From an uncultured Bacillaceae bacterium (lineage in GTDB: Bacteria > Bacillota > Bacilli > Bacillales > Amphibacillaceae), in the NCBI GenBank assembly GCA_937925695.1, contig CALAMD010000130.1:1-64000 (forward strand): a DNA stretch of 64,000 bases, read 5' to 3'. Shown here piece after piece: positions 1 to 7,735 of the stretch. The stretch's first letter is position 1. The number at the start of each line of letters is the position of its first letter. The notes under the pieces are model-generated. The model saw nothing but the letters and a program-made list of their open reading frames with translations. It was not told where the DNA came from and made no database searches. Both the position numbers and the translations under genes were made by a program.

Positions 1-46
1 GATCAAATCATATTTTTGTTTGCGCCGGTAAATTGGCGACTTTTAT

Positions 47-75
47 AATATAACACTTCGTCAAAACAAAGTCAA
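47..75 (-). promoter_or_regulatory. Strong sigma-A promoter pointing out of the left edge (rRNA-type)
   Basis: On the minus strand a -35 box TTGACT (70-75) is followed by a 17-nt spacer and a -10 box TATATT (47-52). It lies downstream of the lysS terminator and faces off the window. In B. subtilis an rRNA operon follows lysS, so this is probably an rrn promoter; that is inference, since no rRNA sequence is inside the window. A weaker AT-rich promoter-like sequence sits further upstream (about 130-165), which would fit tandem rrn promoters. Confidence 0.7.
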
Positions 76-295
76 CAGTTATTTTGAAAAAAGTTTTGTT
101 TGACGAAAAAGGATTTGAACAACGATTACTAAATTATCATGTTTCATTTATAAAATCAAGAGAAAACAAATGTAAATATTTGGTTGATGGACCGGCTTTA
201 CCTGTTCATTTAAAGATCCTTATTATAATATGAAGCTAATTCTTTTATCTATTCATTTATAGGTTGTATTTTATTCATCAACCATTGTTATAACG

Positions 296-347
296 AAATA
301 AAAGAATGACTTTTGTGATGAATAACATTGTTCGTCACAAAAGTCAT
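296..347 (-). terminator. Rho-independent terminator after lysS
   Basis: The arms at 306-318 and 335-347 form a near-perfect stem of about 13 bp (ATGACTTTTGTGA type), followed on the minus strand by a T-rich tract at 296-305. It closes the lysS transcript and insulates the promoter further left. Confidence 0.8.
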
Positions 348-371
348 CTATTCAAATCTACTACATTTAAA

Positions 372-1853
372 TTATCGTTTTCTCATTTGTGGGAATAATA
401 GGACATCTCGAATGGACGGTGCATTGGTTAACAACATGACGAGACGGTCAATTCCAATCCCTAAGCCTCCTGTTGGCGGCATACCGTATTCTAATGCTTC
501 GATAAAATCTTCATCCATTAAGTGGGCTTCATCATTTCCTTGTTCTCTTTCTTTCATTTGTGCCTCAAAACGTGCACGTTGCTCAATTGGATCATTTAGC
601 TCACTAAATGCATTTGCATGTTCACGTCGTACAATAAATAGTTCGAAGCGATCGGTAAAGCGAGCATCATCTTTATTTGTTTTAGCAAGTGGTGAAACTT
701 CGACTGGATGACCATATATAAACGTTGGTTGAACCAGTTTATCTTCAACTTTTTGTTCGAAAAACTCATTAACAATATGGCCATAAGTCATATTATCGGT
801 GATTTGTACACCATGGTCTTTAGCCAATGCTTTCGCTTCCTCATCACTCATCTCTTGCCAAAAATCAACACCGACATATTCTTTAATAGCATCAACCATG
901 TGTAGTCTTGTCCATTTTGGCTCTAAATCTATTTCTTCTTCACCATATGTGATTTTCGTCGTTCCTAACACATCTTTTGCAATATGGGCAATCAGATTTT
1001 CAGTTAATGCCATAATATCGTGGAAATCTGCATAAGCCTCATATAGTTCGATCATCGTAAATTCTGGATTATGTCTTGTTGAGATACCTTCATTACGAAA
1101 TACACGTCCAATTTCATACACTTTTTCCATACCACCAACGATTAGACGTTTTAAATGAAGTTCAATCGCAATCCGCATATATAAAGGAATATCTAGTGCA
1201 TTATGGTGAGTTTTAAACGGACGTGCTGCAGCCCCTCCCGGTATAGCATGCATCGTCGGAGTTTCTACTTCAATAAATCCTTGTTCATCTAAATAACGAC
1301 GCATGGATTGAATAATTTTACTGCGTAATATAAATGTGTTTTTGCTCTCGCGATTAGTAATTAAGTCTAAATAACGTTTACGATATCTGAGTTCAATATC
1401 TTTCAATCCATAATACTCATCAGGTAATGGACGTAATGCTTTCGTAAGGAGAGTAAATTCATTTACGGCGATAGTTAATTCCCCAACATTGGTCTTGAAT
1501 ACTTTACCGGTTACCCCGATAATGTCTCCAATATCAATCGTTTTATATACCTCATAGGCCTCTTCGCCAATTGCATCTTTTCTAACGTAAATTTGAATTT
1601 GGGTACTAAAATCTTGAATATGAGCAAAGCCTACTTTTCCTTGTCCCCGCTTCGTCATAACCCGCCCAGCAATCGTTACTTCAACATCTTTTTCTTCTAA
1701 TTCTTCTTTAGAAAGTTCCCCATATAGATCATGTATTTTTTGTGCCAAATGAGTTCGTTCAAATTTACCACCAAAAGGATCTAAACCTTGTTCTTGATAG
1801 GCGGCTAATTTTTCACGGCGCACCTGCATTTGCTCATTCATTTGTTCCGACAC
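372..1853 (-). CDS. lysS: Lysyl-tRNA synthetase, class II
   Basis: Charges tRNA-Lys with lysine in the cytoplasm. The 493-residue length is typical. An N-terminal OB-fold anticodon-binding domain (about residues 55-150) precedes the class II catalytic core, with motif 2 (RNEGISTRHNPEF) near the middle and motif 3 (GIGIDRLVM) close to the C terminus. The start is GTG at 1853, preceded by GGAGTGAT at good spacing; the ATG four codons later has no SD of its own. In B. subtilis yazB and dusB separate folK from lysS; here folK is the direct upstream neighbour with 159 bp between. Confidence 0.97.
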   Translation of the reverse strand: MSEQMNEQMQVRREKLAAYQEQGLDPFGGKFERTHLAQKIHDLYGELSKEELEEKDVEVTIAGRVMTKRGQGKVGFAHIQDFSTQIQIYVRKDAIGEEAYEVYKTIDIGDIIGVTGKVFKTNVGELTIAVNEFTLLTKALRPLPDEYYGLKDIELRYRKRYLDLITNRESKNTFILRSKIIQSMRRYLDEQGFIEVETPTMHAIPGGAAARPFKTHHNALDIPLYMRIAIELHLKRLIVGGMEKVYEIGRVFRNEGISTRHNPEFTMIELYEAYADFHDIMALTENLIAHIAKDVLGTTKITYGEEEIDLEPKWTRLHMVDAIKEYVGVDFWQEMSDEEAKALAKDHGVQITDNMTYGHIVNEFFEQKVEDKLVQPTFIYGHPVEVSPLAKTNKDDARFTDRFELFIVRREHANAFSELNDPIEQRARFEAQMKEREQGNDEAHLMDEDFIEALEYGMPPTGGLGIGIDRLVMLLTNAPSIRDVLLFPQMRKR

Positions 1854-2012
1854 GATTCATCACTCCATTATTTACTTTTTTCAGTACTTGTAACTAATCC
1901 TAGATCACGATATTCTTGCTTCTCAGCATAACAAGGAAAGATTTAATTTGCTAACCTAAAAATAATAACTTTTATTAGTCAATATTAATACTACTCGATT
2001 GCCGTCGATTGC

Positions 2013-2513
2013 TCAAACATCCCCTTGCCATTTCATCACACCCTGAAGTTCATCTGGCTCAAAACGTTCAACGAGTTCTTCAATACTTTGCTTCGTTTTC
2101 GTAAATACCAACTGAGGTGCAATCTCTTGCAACGGGATGAGGACAAAGGCTCGTTCGTGCATTCTTGGATGAGGGATCGTTAATCGATCTGTTTGGATAA
2201 ATTCATCATGATAGAGTAAAATATCTAAATCTATTGTCCGTGGACCGAAGCGAATTGTTCTTTGTCTACCTAAATTTGCTTCGATTTGTTGGCATACATC
2301 GAGCAAGTCGATGGGCGATAAGCTCGTCTTGATTGATAATACCATATTCAAAAAATTATTTTGATCTACATAACCTACAGGGGCTGTTTCATAAATAGAG
2401 GATCTATGTTGAATGACAATTTCTCGATGGGCTAATAACTGTTTTTGTGCTTCATCTATATACGCTTTTCTCGGTTCAATATTGGAACCTAAAGAAAGGT
2501 ATGCCTGTTTCAT
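2013..2513 (-). CDS. folK: 2-amino-4-hydroxy-6-hydroxymethyldihydropteridine pyrophosphokinase
   Basis: Transfers pyrophosphate from ATP to 6-hydroxymethyl-7,8-dihydropterin, giving the substrate of FolP. The 166-residue protein carries the HPPK signature RTIDLDILL (around residue 95) and the conserved PHPRMHERAFVL segment. The first residues AYLSLGSNIE are typical of the family. Its ATG overlaps the TGA of folB by four bases (ATGA), so the two are translationally coupled. It is the last gene of a compact folP-folB-folK unit. Confidence 0.96.
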   Translation of the reverse strand: MKQAYLSLGSNIEPRKAYIDEAQKQLLAHREIVIQHRSSIYETAPVGYVDQNNFLNMVLSIKTSLSPIDLLDVCQQIEANLGRQRTIRFGPRTIDLDILLYHDEFIQTDRLTIPHPRMHERAFVLIPLQEIAPQLVFTKTKQSIEELVERFEPDELQGVMKWQGDV

Positions 2514-2875
2514 GTCGATTTCTCCCTATATATTTCAACAGCTACTGATTCATAGTGACCTGGAATAGGTGGATCGGGTTTAATGACTTTTACGAGACAA
2601 GCTTCTATAATTGGAAAATGCTCAATCAAAGTTTCAGCAATCGTTTCCGCTACAGCTTCGATCAAATGTTTGGATTCGCCTTCAACAATTGATTTTACAA
2701 CTTGATAGACTTCGCCATAATGAACCGAATCATCCATCTGATCACTTTTCCCCGGTTTTCGCAAGTCTAAATACAATTCAAGATCAACTTTAAATCTTTG
2801 GCCGAGTTTATTTTCCTCTGGAAGCAATCCATGAAATCCATAGAAGCTCATGCCGTTGATCATTATCTTATCCAT
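2510..2875 (-). CDS. folB: Dihydroneopterin aldolase
   Basis: Cleaves 7,8-dihydroneopterin to 6-hydroxymethyl-7,8-dihydropterin and glycolaldehyde in folate synthesis. At 121 residues it has the usual family length. The N-terminal MSFYGFHGLLPEE segment contains the conserved Y-G-H-G-x-x-x-x-E pattern, and a conserved Lys lies in the C-terminal VKVIKPDPPIPGHYESV region. It starts 2 bp after the folP stop and overlaps folK by 4 bp. Confidence 0.95.
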   Translation of the reverse strand: MDKIMINGMSFYGFHGLLPEENKLGQRFKVDLELYLDLRKPGKSDQMDDSVHYGEVYQVVKSIVEGESKHLIEAVAETIAETLIEHFPIIEACLVKVIKPDPPIPGHYESVAVEIYREKST

Positions 2876-2877
2876 TT

Positions 2878-3696
2878 TTATAAACCCCTTTTAAGTATCG
2901 CATCCATTACTTTTGCTAAATGTTTATTTACTTTCACATTATGAACACGAACAATGTGAACACCTTTCATAATGCCTAAACAAGTTGTCGCACCTGTTCC
3001 ATAATCCCGTTGTTCTGGTGCTACATGGATTATTTCACCAATAAACGTTTTGCGCGATGTTCCTAACAATAAAGGATAACCTAAATCGGCAAACTGCTCG
3101 AGTTGATTCATCACCATTAAATTGTGGTCAACAGTTTTAGCAAAACCTACACCAGGATCGAGAATAATATTTTCTTCTGGCACACCAGCATTCAAGGCGA
3201 TCTCAATGCTTTCCGATAAATCTGCTTTCATATCATCTATGAGTGAGCGATAATTCATATTTGTGCGATTATGCATCAGAATAATTGGCACCTGATACGT
3301 TGCTGCAACCTCTGCCATTTCTGGCTCTTTTTTTGCTCCCCAAATATCGTTAATAATATCTGCACCTGCTTCAATAGCTTGTCTCGCTACTTCTGCTTTG
3401 TACGTATCAATTGAAATCGGAATTTCTACATGTTCTTTAACAGCTTCAATGGCAGGTAATACACGATCTAATTCTTCCTGTAACGATACTGGTTGATGAT
3501 TAGGCCTCGTTGACTCACCGCCAATATCAATTATATCTGCGCCGAGCTCTTCCATTTCAATTGCTTGTTGTACTGCTTTCTCAATTGTTGTATATTTACC
3601 ACCGTCTGAAAAGGAATCAGGGGTGACATTTAAAATACCCATAATATGCGTTCGTTTAGCTAAATCATAAGTTTTGGTTCTCGTCTTTAACAGCAT
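2878..3696 (-). CDS. folP: Dihydropteroate synthase
   Basis: Condenses p-aminobenzoate with the pteridine pyrophosphate to form dihydropteroate; this is the sulfonamide target. Motifs in order: MGILNVTPDSFSDGG at the N terminus, IDIGGESTRP, DPGVGFAKT, GTSRKTFIG, and a C-terminal VRVHNV. I chose the ATG at 3696 (272 aa) because AGTAGGTT lies about 7 nt before it; the frame is open six codons further to a TTG. In B. subtilis pabB-pabA-pabC lie between cysK and this gene; here they are missing and cysK is next, about 210 bp upstream. Confidence 0.96.
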   Translation of the reverse strand: MLLKTRTKTYDLAKRTHIMGILNVTPDSFSDGGKYTTIEKAVQQAIEMEELGADIIDIGGESTRPNHQPVSLQEELDRVLPAIEAVKEHVEIPISIDTYKAEVARQAIEAGADIINDIWGAKKEPEMAEVAATYQVPIILMHNRTNMNYRSLIDDMKADLSESIEIALNAGVPEENIILDPGVGFAKTVDHNLMVMNQLEQFADLGYPLLLGTSRKTFIGEIIHVAPEQRDYGTGATTCLGIMKGVHIVRVHNVKVNKHLAKVMDAILKRGL

Positions 3697-3851
3697 TAGC
3701 AAACCTACTTTCAAGCAATTTATCTACTGTAATATCGTATCAAAAATTACTTATTTTACATAATTATTTATCATACTTTTTAATTTTAATGTATGTATAC
3801 AAATAGTCTACCCAAATATAGGGCTGAACCTTCTCTTTTAGAAGAAAAAAT

Positions 3852-3888
3852 GAAAAAATGGATTAGCATATCTTCTACGCTAATCCAT
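3852..3888 (-). terminator. Terminator after cysK
   Basis: Perfect 10-bp stem (ATGGATTAGC at 3858-3867 with GCTAATCCAT at 3879-3888) followed on the minus strand by six T. It separates the cysK transcript from the folate genes. Confidence 0.88.
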
Positions 3889-3904
3889 GTCCTTCTTTCA
3901 TAGT

Positions 3905-4828
3905 TTAATTATCATACTGATAAAGCGGTGTTGATAAATATCTTTCACCGTTATCAGGTAAGATTGCTAGTACTTTCTTGCCTTTACCTAGTTTTTTAGC
4001 AACTTTTTGAGCTGCAGCCATCGCAGCACCTGCTGAAATACCACCTAAAATACCTTCTTCGCGTGCTACTTTACGTGAAGCTTCAAAAGCTTCCTCATTC
4101 GTAATTTGGATCACTTCATCATAAATTTCTGTGTTTAATACATCCGGTACAAATCCAGCACCGATACCTTGTATCTTATGTGGTCCAGGAGATCCACCAG
4201 ATAATACTGGAGAATCTTTTGGTTCAACAGCATAGATTTTTATATCTTTAAAATGCTCTCTGAGTACTTTTCCTGCACCGGTAATTGTTCCACCAGTTCC
4301 AATCCCTGAAATAAACGCATCTAGACCATCTGACATTTGCTTAACAATTTCTTGGCCTGTTGTTGCTTCATGAATTTTCGGATTGGCTTCATTTTTAAAT
4401 TGTTGTGGCATGAAGTAACCATGTTCTTCTTTTAATTCGTTAGCTTTAGCAATGGCACCTTTCATGCCCTCGGCTCCAGGTGTTAAAATTAATTCTGCAC
4501 CGTAAGCACGAAGCAAATTCCGTCTTTCTTGACTCATCGTGTCAGGCATAACAACAACTAGGCGATAGCCTTTTGCTGCAGCAACCATGGCTAAACCAAT
4601 ACCTGTATTACCACTTGTTGGTTCAATGATTGTATCGCCTGGTGAAAGTTGACCTTCTGCTTCCGCTGCTTCAATCATTGCTAACGCAATACGATCTTTA
4701 ACTGAACTTGCTGGGTTCATAAATTCTAACTTTACATAAATATCCGCACTGTCCTCGTCTACAACATTATTCAACTTGACAATAGGTGTTTCGCCGATTA
4801 ATTCCGATATGTTCTTCGCTACCTTCAT
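3905..4828 (-). CDS. cysK: Cysteine synthase A (O-acetylserine sulfhydrylase)
   Basis: PLP enzyme making L-cysteine from O-acetylserine and sulfide. The PLP lysine is K44 in NPASSVKDR. The substrate loop TSGNTG and the phosphate-binding GTGGTITGAG are both present. The ATG at 4828 gives 307 aa, the family length, and sits 6 nt after GGAGGGA; the frame is open ten codons further upstream without support. The end RYLSTPLYQYDN closely matches the B. subtilis CysK end as I remember it. It has its own promoter (4872-4900) and terminator. Confidence 0.97.
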   Translation of the reverse strand: MKVAKNISELIGETPIVKLNNVVDEDSADIYVKLEFMNPASSVKDRIALAMIEAAEAEGQLSPGDTIIEPTSGNTGIGLAMVAAAKGYRLVVVMPDTMSQERRNLLRAYGAELILTPGAEGMKGAIAKANELKEEHGYFMPQQFKNEANPKIHEATTGQEIVKQMSDGLDAFISGIGTGGTITGAGKVLREHFKDIKIYAVEPKDSPVLSGGSPGPHKIQGIGAGFVPDVLNTEIYDEVIQITNEEAFEASRKVAREEGILGGISAGAAMAAAQKVAKKLGKGKKVLAILPDNGERYLSTPLYQYDN

Positions 4829-4871
4829 TATATTCCCTCCTAATTCCAAGTGATCCAATAGGATTTATTAT

Positions 4872-4900
4872 AATGTACGTGAATATAATAAAAATGTCAA
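4872..4900 (-). promoter_or_regulatory. Candidate sigma-A promoter of cysK
   Basis: On the minus strand TTGACA (4895-4900), a 17-nt spacer, and TACATT (4872-4877) lie 44 bp before the cysK start codon. The -35 box is perfect and the -10 box matches four of six bases. B. subtilis cysK is controlled by CymR; I do not see a convincing CymR operator here. Confidence 0.6.
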
Positions 4901-4942
4901 TCAAAGAATCTTTATGACTAGGTGTATTTTCCTAAATAATCT

Positions 4943-5854
4943 TTATTGACCATATATCCATTCAATATCATATTCATCCCAAAGGATGGAGGCTGTTATT
5001 GGGTAGTCAATCTCATTTTTTGCTAATTCATTTCTTACATGATCTCTAATTTCTTCATATGTAAAAGTAATCGATGGTAAATGTTGATGCAAATATAGAA
5101 TCACAAACCCTTGATCGGTTTGGAATGGTTCACTATATGAATCATCATTCATATCCGCAGCAACTTCAAAATACTTTTGCGGAACGAATTGGCTTACTTT
5201 GGTAAAGAATCCTAAATAGCCTCCCCTTGCCTTTGTTTCATCATCAAGAGAATATTCCCGTGCAAGCAATTGAAAGGATGCACCTGCATTCAGTTCTTCA
5301 ATGACCTTATTTGCCTGGGCTAGATCTTCCACGATGATATGGGAAAATTGCAAGGATTCGCTAAAATCATATTGGTTTTTATAGGTTTGATAATGACGTT
5401 GAATCTCATCTTCAGGAATATGGACATCGCTTAACAATAGTTCTTCTAATTGATAGCGAAATAAAATTTCTTCACGCCAGCGATTTTCTTCTTTTTCACG
5501 CTCAGATTTCGTCATAACGCCTTGCATCGTTGCCAAGTAGGCAACGTCTCGATCAATGAGTTTTTCATTGATTTCGATGCCCCGTTCCTTGGCGAGCTGG
5601 CTAACCAATTCTCGATCGATCATATCCTTTAAATGTCTCTCACCGTATTTTCTCGTCAGAGAATCAATCCAATCCTCATATGAAATTTCTGTATCGCCTA
5701 CTTTGGCTACTTGCTCAGTTTTGCCCACTTGTTTTCCATTGTCACCATTTGTTTGTACGTGGATCACTTCTGGTTCTTTATCCAACAAAAGTAACGTAAA
5801 CAGATTTGTCACAACTAAGACAACGATTAATCCTAGCAACAATTTTCTAGACAT
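4943..5854 (-). CDS. yacD: Membrane-anchored PrsA-like peptidyl-prolyl isomerase (YacD family)
   Basis: Probable extracytoplasmic foldase. A hydrophobic N-terminal anchor (residues about 4-24) has no lipobox cysteine. A SurA_N-like helical region follows, then a parvulin domain (about residues 165-265) with FSHIIVED and GGYLGFF typical of rotamases. At 303 residues it is close to B. subtilis YacD. It lies between hslO and cysK, as in B. subtilis. The substrates are unknown. The start has a GAGGAGAAA SD. Confidence 0.88.
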   Translation of the reverse strand: MSRKLLLGLIVVLVVTNLFTLLLLDKEPEVIHVQTNGDNGKQVGKTEQVAKVGDTEISYEDWIDSLTRKYGERHLKDMIDRELVSQLAKERGIEINEKLIDRDVAYLATMQGVMTKSEREKEENRWREEILFRYQLEELLLSDVHIPEDEIQRHYQTYKNQYDFSESLQFSHIIVEDLAQANKVIEELNAGASFQLLAREYSLDDETKARGGYLGFFTKVSQFVPQKYFEVAADMNDDSYSEPFQTDQGFVILYLHQHLPSITFTYEEIRDHVRNELAKNEIDYPITASILWDEYDIEWIYGQ

Positions 5855-5881
5855 AATAGCTGATTTCTCCTCACTGCTCAG

Positions 5882-6754
5882 TTAAGATTCTATTAATCGT
5901 TTAAGATCCTCTTCCGTAAATGTATAAGTCTCATTACAAAAATGACAGTTAACTTCTGCACCTTTGTCCTCTTCAATCATTGCTTGAAGTTCATCTGCTC
6001 CAAGACCTATTAAGGTTTGCTCCACTCGTTCATAAGAACATGTACACTTAAATTGAATCGGTAAGCGTTCATGAATACGAACTTCTTCTTCGCCAAATAG
6101 TTTCGCTAATAATTTTTCAGGTGTATAACCTTGCTCGATTAAACTGGATATTGGCGGAAAAGCATTGATTTGATTTTCAAGATAATCAATCGTCTTTTCC
6201 TCAGCTTCCGGCATCACTTGAACAATAAATCCACCTGCGGCTAACACAGTATGATCCGGATTGATTAACACGCCAGCCCCTACAGCTGAAGGGATTTGCT
6301 CAGAACGGACAAAATAATAAGTAAAATCTTCACTTATTTCTCCGGATACAATGGGTACTTGTCCAGTAAAATGATCCCGGAGACCAAGATCTTTAACAAC
6401 ACTGATGTGCCCTTCTGTTCCTACAGCCCGGGCTACATCTAACTTACCAATTTGATTCAATTCAAAATCTACATGAGGATTTATCACATACCCTCTGACA
6501 TCACCTTTAGCATTACTGTCGGTGATAATGGCACCTAATGGACCATTTCCTTCGACTTTAACAGTGATCTTTTGCTCATCTTTTAGCATAGCGCCCATCA
6601 TGACGGTAATTGTTAACGTTCGGCCTAGTGCGGCTGACGCTGTTGCCCATGTATCTTGACGACGCCTCGCTTCTTCAACAAGTTGAGTGGACACAGCTGC
6701 ATAAGCCCGAACTTGACCATCTAAGGCAGTTGTTTTAATTAAATAATCTTCCAT
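5882..6754 (-). CDS. hslO: Redox-regulated chaperone Hsp33
   Basis: Holdase chaperone switched on by oxidation. The 290-residue length is standard. The C-terminal zinc switch is visible as CTCSY (CxC) and CHFC (CxxC), about 30 residues apart. The start ATG follows a strong AAAGGAGG. It belongs to the coaX-hslO-yacD-cysK cluster; the coaX stop is 27 bp upstream of its start. Confidence 0.96.
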   Translation of the reverse strand: MEDYLIKTTALDGQVRAYAAVSTQLVEEARRRQDTWATASAALGRTLTITVMMGAMLKDEQKITVKVEGNGPLGAIITDSNAKGDVRGYVINPHVDFELNQIGKLDVARAVGTEGHISVVKDLGLRDHFTGQVPIVSGEISEDFTYYFVRSEQIPSAVGAGVLINPDHTVLAAGGFIVQVMPEAEEKTIDYLENQINAFPPISSLIEQGYTPEKLLAKLFGEEEVRIHERLPIQFKCTCSYERVEQTLIGLGADELQAMIEEDKGAEVNCHFCNETYTFTEEDLKRLIES

Positions 6755-6781
6755 GAAGACGCCTCCTTTAGCCTCTTATGT

Positions 6782-7552
6782 TTACTTGTTTTTCTGATAA
6801 ATTAAATACAATCCTTTTAAAGTTAAATGTTGATCGACAACATCAATACTTTTGGATTCATTCGCCATCAAAGTAGCCAAACCACCTGTTGCCACAACTG
6901 TTGGTTTGGTACCACCCATTTCTTGCATAATTTTTTCCACAATGCCATCTACTTGTCCAATATAACCATAAAAAACACCCGATTGCATCGCTTCAATCGT
7001 TGACTGACCAACAATATTGTGCGGTTGTTGGATTTCAATTTTTGGAAGCTTAGATGCTTTTTGATATAATGCTTCAACCGAGATTTTAATCCCGGGTGCA
7101 ATCAACCCACCAACATACTCGCTATTTTCATTTATGTAACAATAAGTGGTCGCTGTTCCAAAGTCGATAATTATGAGTGGTGAACCATATGCTTCGATGG
7201 CACCTACAGCATTGACGATACGGTCAGCACCAATTTCATGGGGATGGGGGTAAACCATCGATAACAGAGGATCAATATTTTCTCGGCCGATAATTAATGG
7301 TTCAAGTTGAAAATACACTCGGCACATTTTTTCTAACGCTCTCATAATTGGCGGAACAACAGATGAAATAATCACACCGGAAATATCGGCAAAGGAAATA
7401 CCTTTAAAATCAAATAATGACTTGATCACCATCGCAAATTCATCACTAGTTTTATGACGATCTGTCTTTATGCGCCATTCATGCTTAAGCCGATCATTTT
7501 CAAAAACACCTAATACTGTATTCGTATTACCAATATCTAAGACAAAAATCAT
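6782..7552 (-). CDS. coaX: Type III pantothenate kinase
   Basis: First step of coenzyme A synthesis: phosphorylates pantothenate. The acetate/sugar-kinase-like nucleotide loop DIGNTNTVLG is at the N terminus; GADRIVNAVGA and DFGTATTYC follow. I start it at ATG 7552 (256 aa), which aligns with family N termini (short hydrophobic strand, then DxGNT). The frame is open ten codons upstream to an ATG with no SD. The SD of the chosen start is modest. Confidence 0.95.
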   Translation of the reverse strand: MIFVLDIGNTNTVLGVFENDRLKHEWRIKTDRHKTSDEFAMVIKSLFDFKGISFADISGVIISSVVPPIMRALEKMCRVYFQLEPLIIGRENIDPLLSMVYPHPHEIGADRIVNAVGAIEAYGSPLIIIDFGTATTYCYINENSEYVGGLIAPGIKISVEALYQKASKLPKIEIQQPHNIVGQSTIEAMQSGVFYGYIGQVDGIVEKIMQEMGGTKPTVVATGGLATLMANESKSIDVVDQHLTLKGLYLIYQKNK

Positions 7553-7694
7553 AAAGGACCCAACCTTCCTATGATTCCACATACTTATGATCTATATACT
7601 CTACAAATATACCATAACTATTCTTAGAAAAACCATTAATGACCTCGGTCAAATAGCCAAAATAACAACTGCATAAGCACACATTTTGATCATA

Positions 7695-7732
7695 TAAAAA
7701 AGTAGCCTCTTTCTCGTCAAGAAGCTACTTTG
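7695..7732 (-). terminator. Terminator after ftsH
   Basis: An imperfect stem (AAAGTAGC... with GCTACTTT) directly follows the ftsH stop on the minus strand and is followed by a T run. It ends the tilS-hpt-ftsH transcript before coaX. Confidence 0.8.
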
Positions 7733-7735
7733 TTA

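Noticed and set aside
328..711. 127-codon plus-strand open frame inside lysS
   Set aside because: Antisense shadow of lysS; no SD and no recognisable protein.
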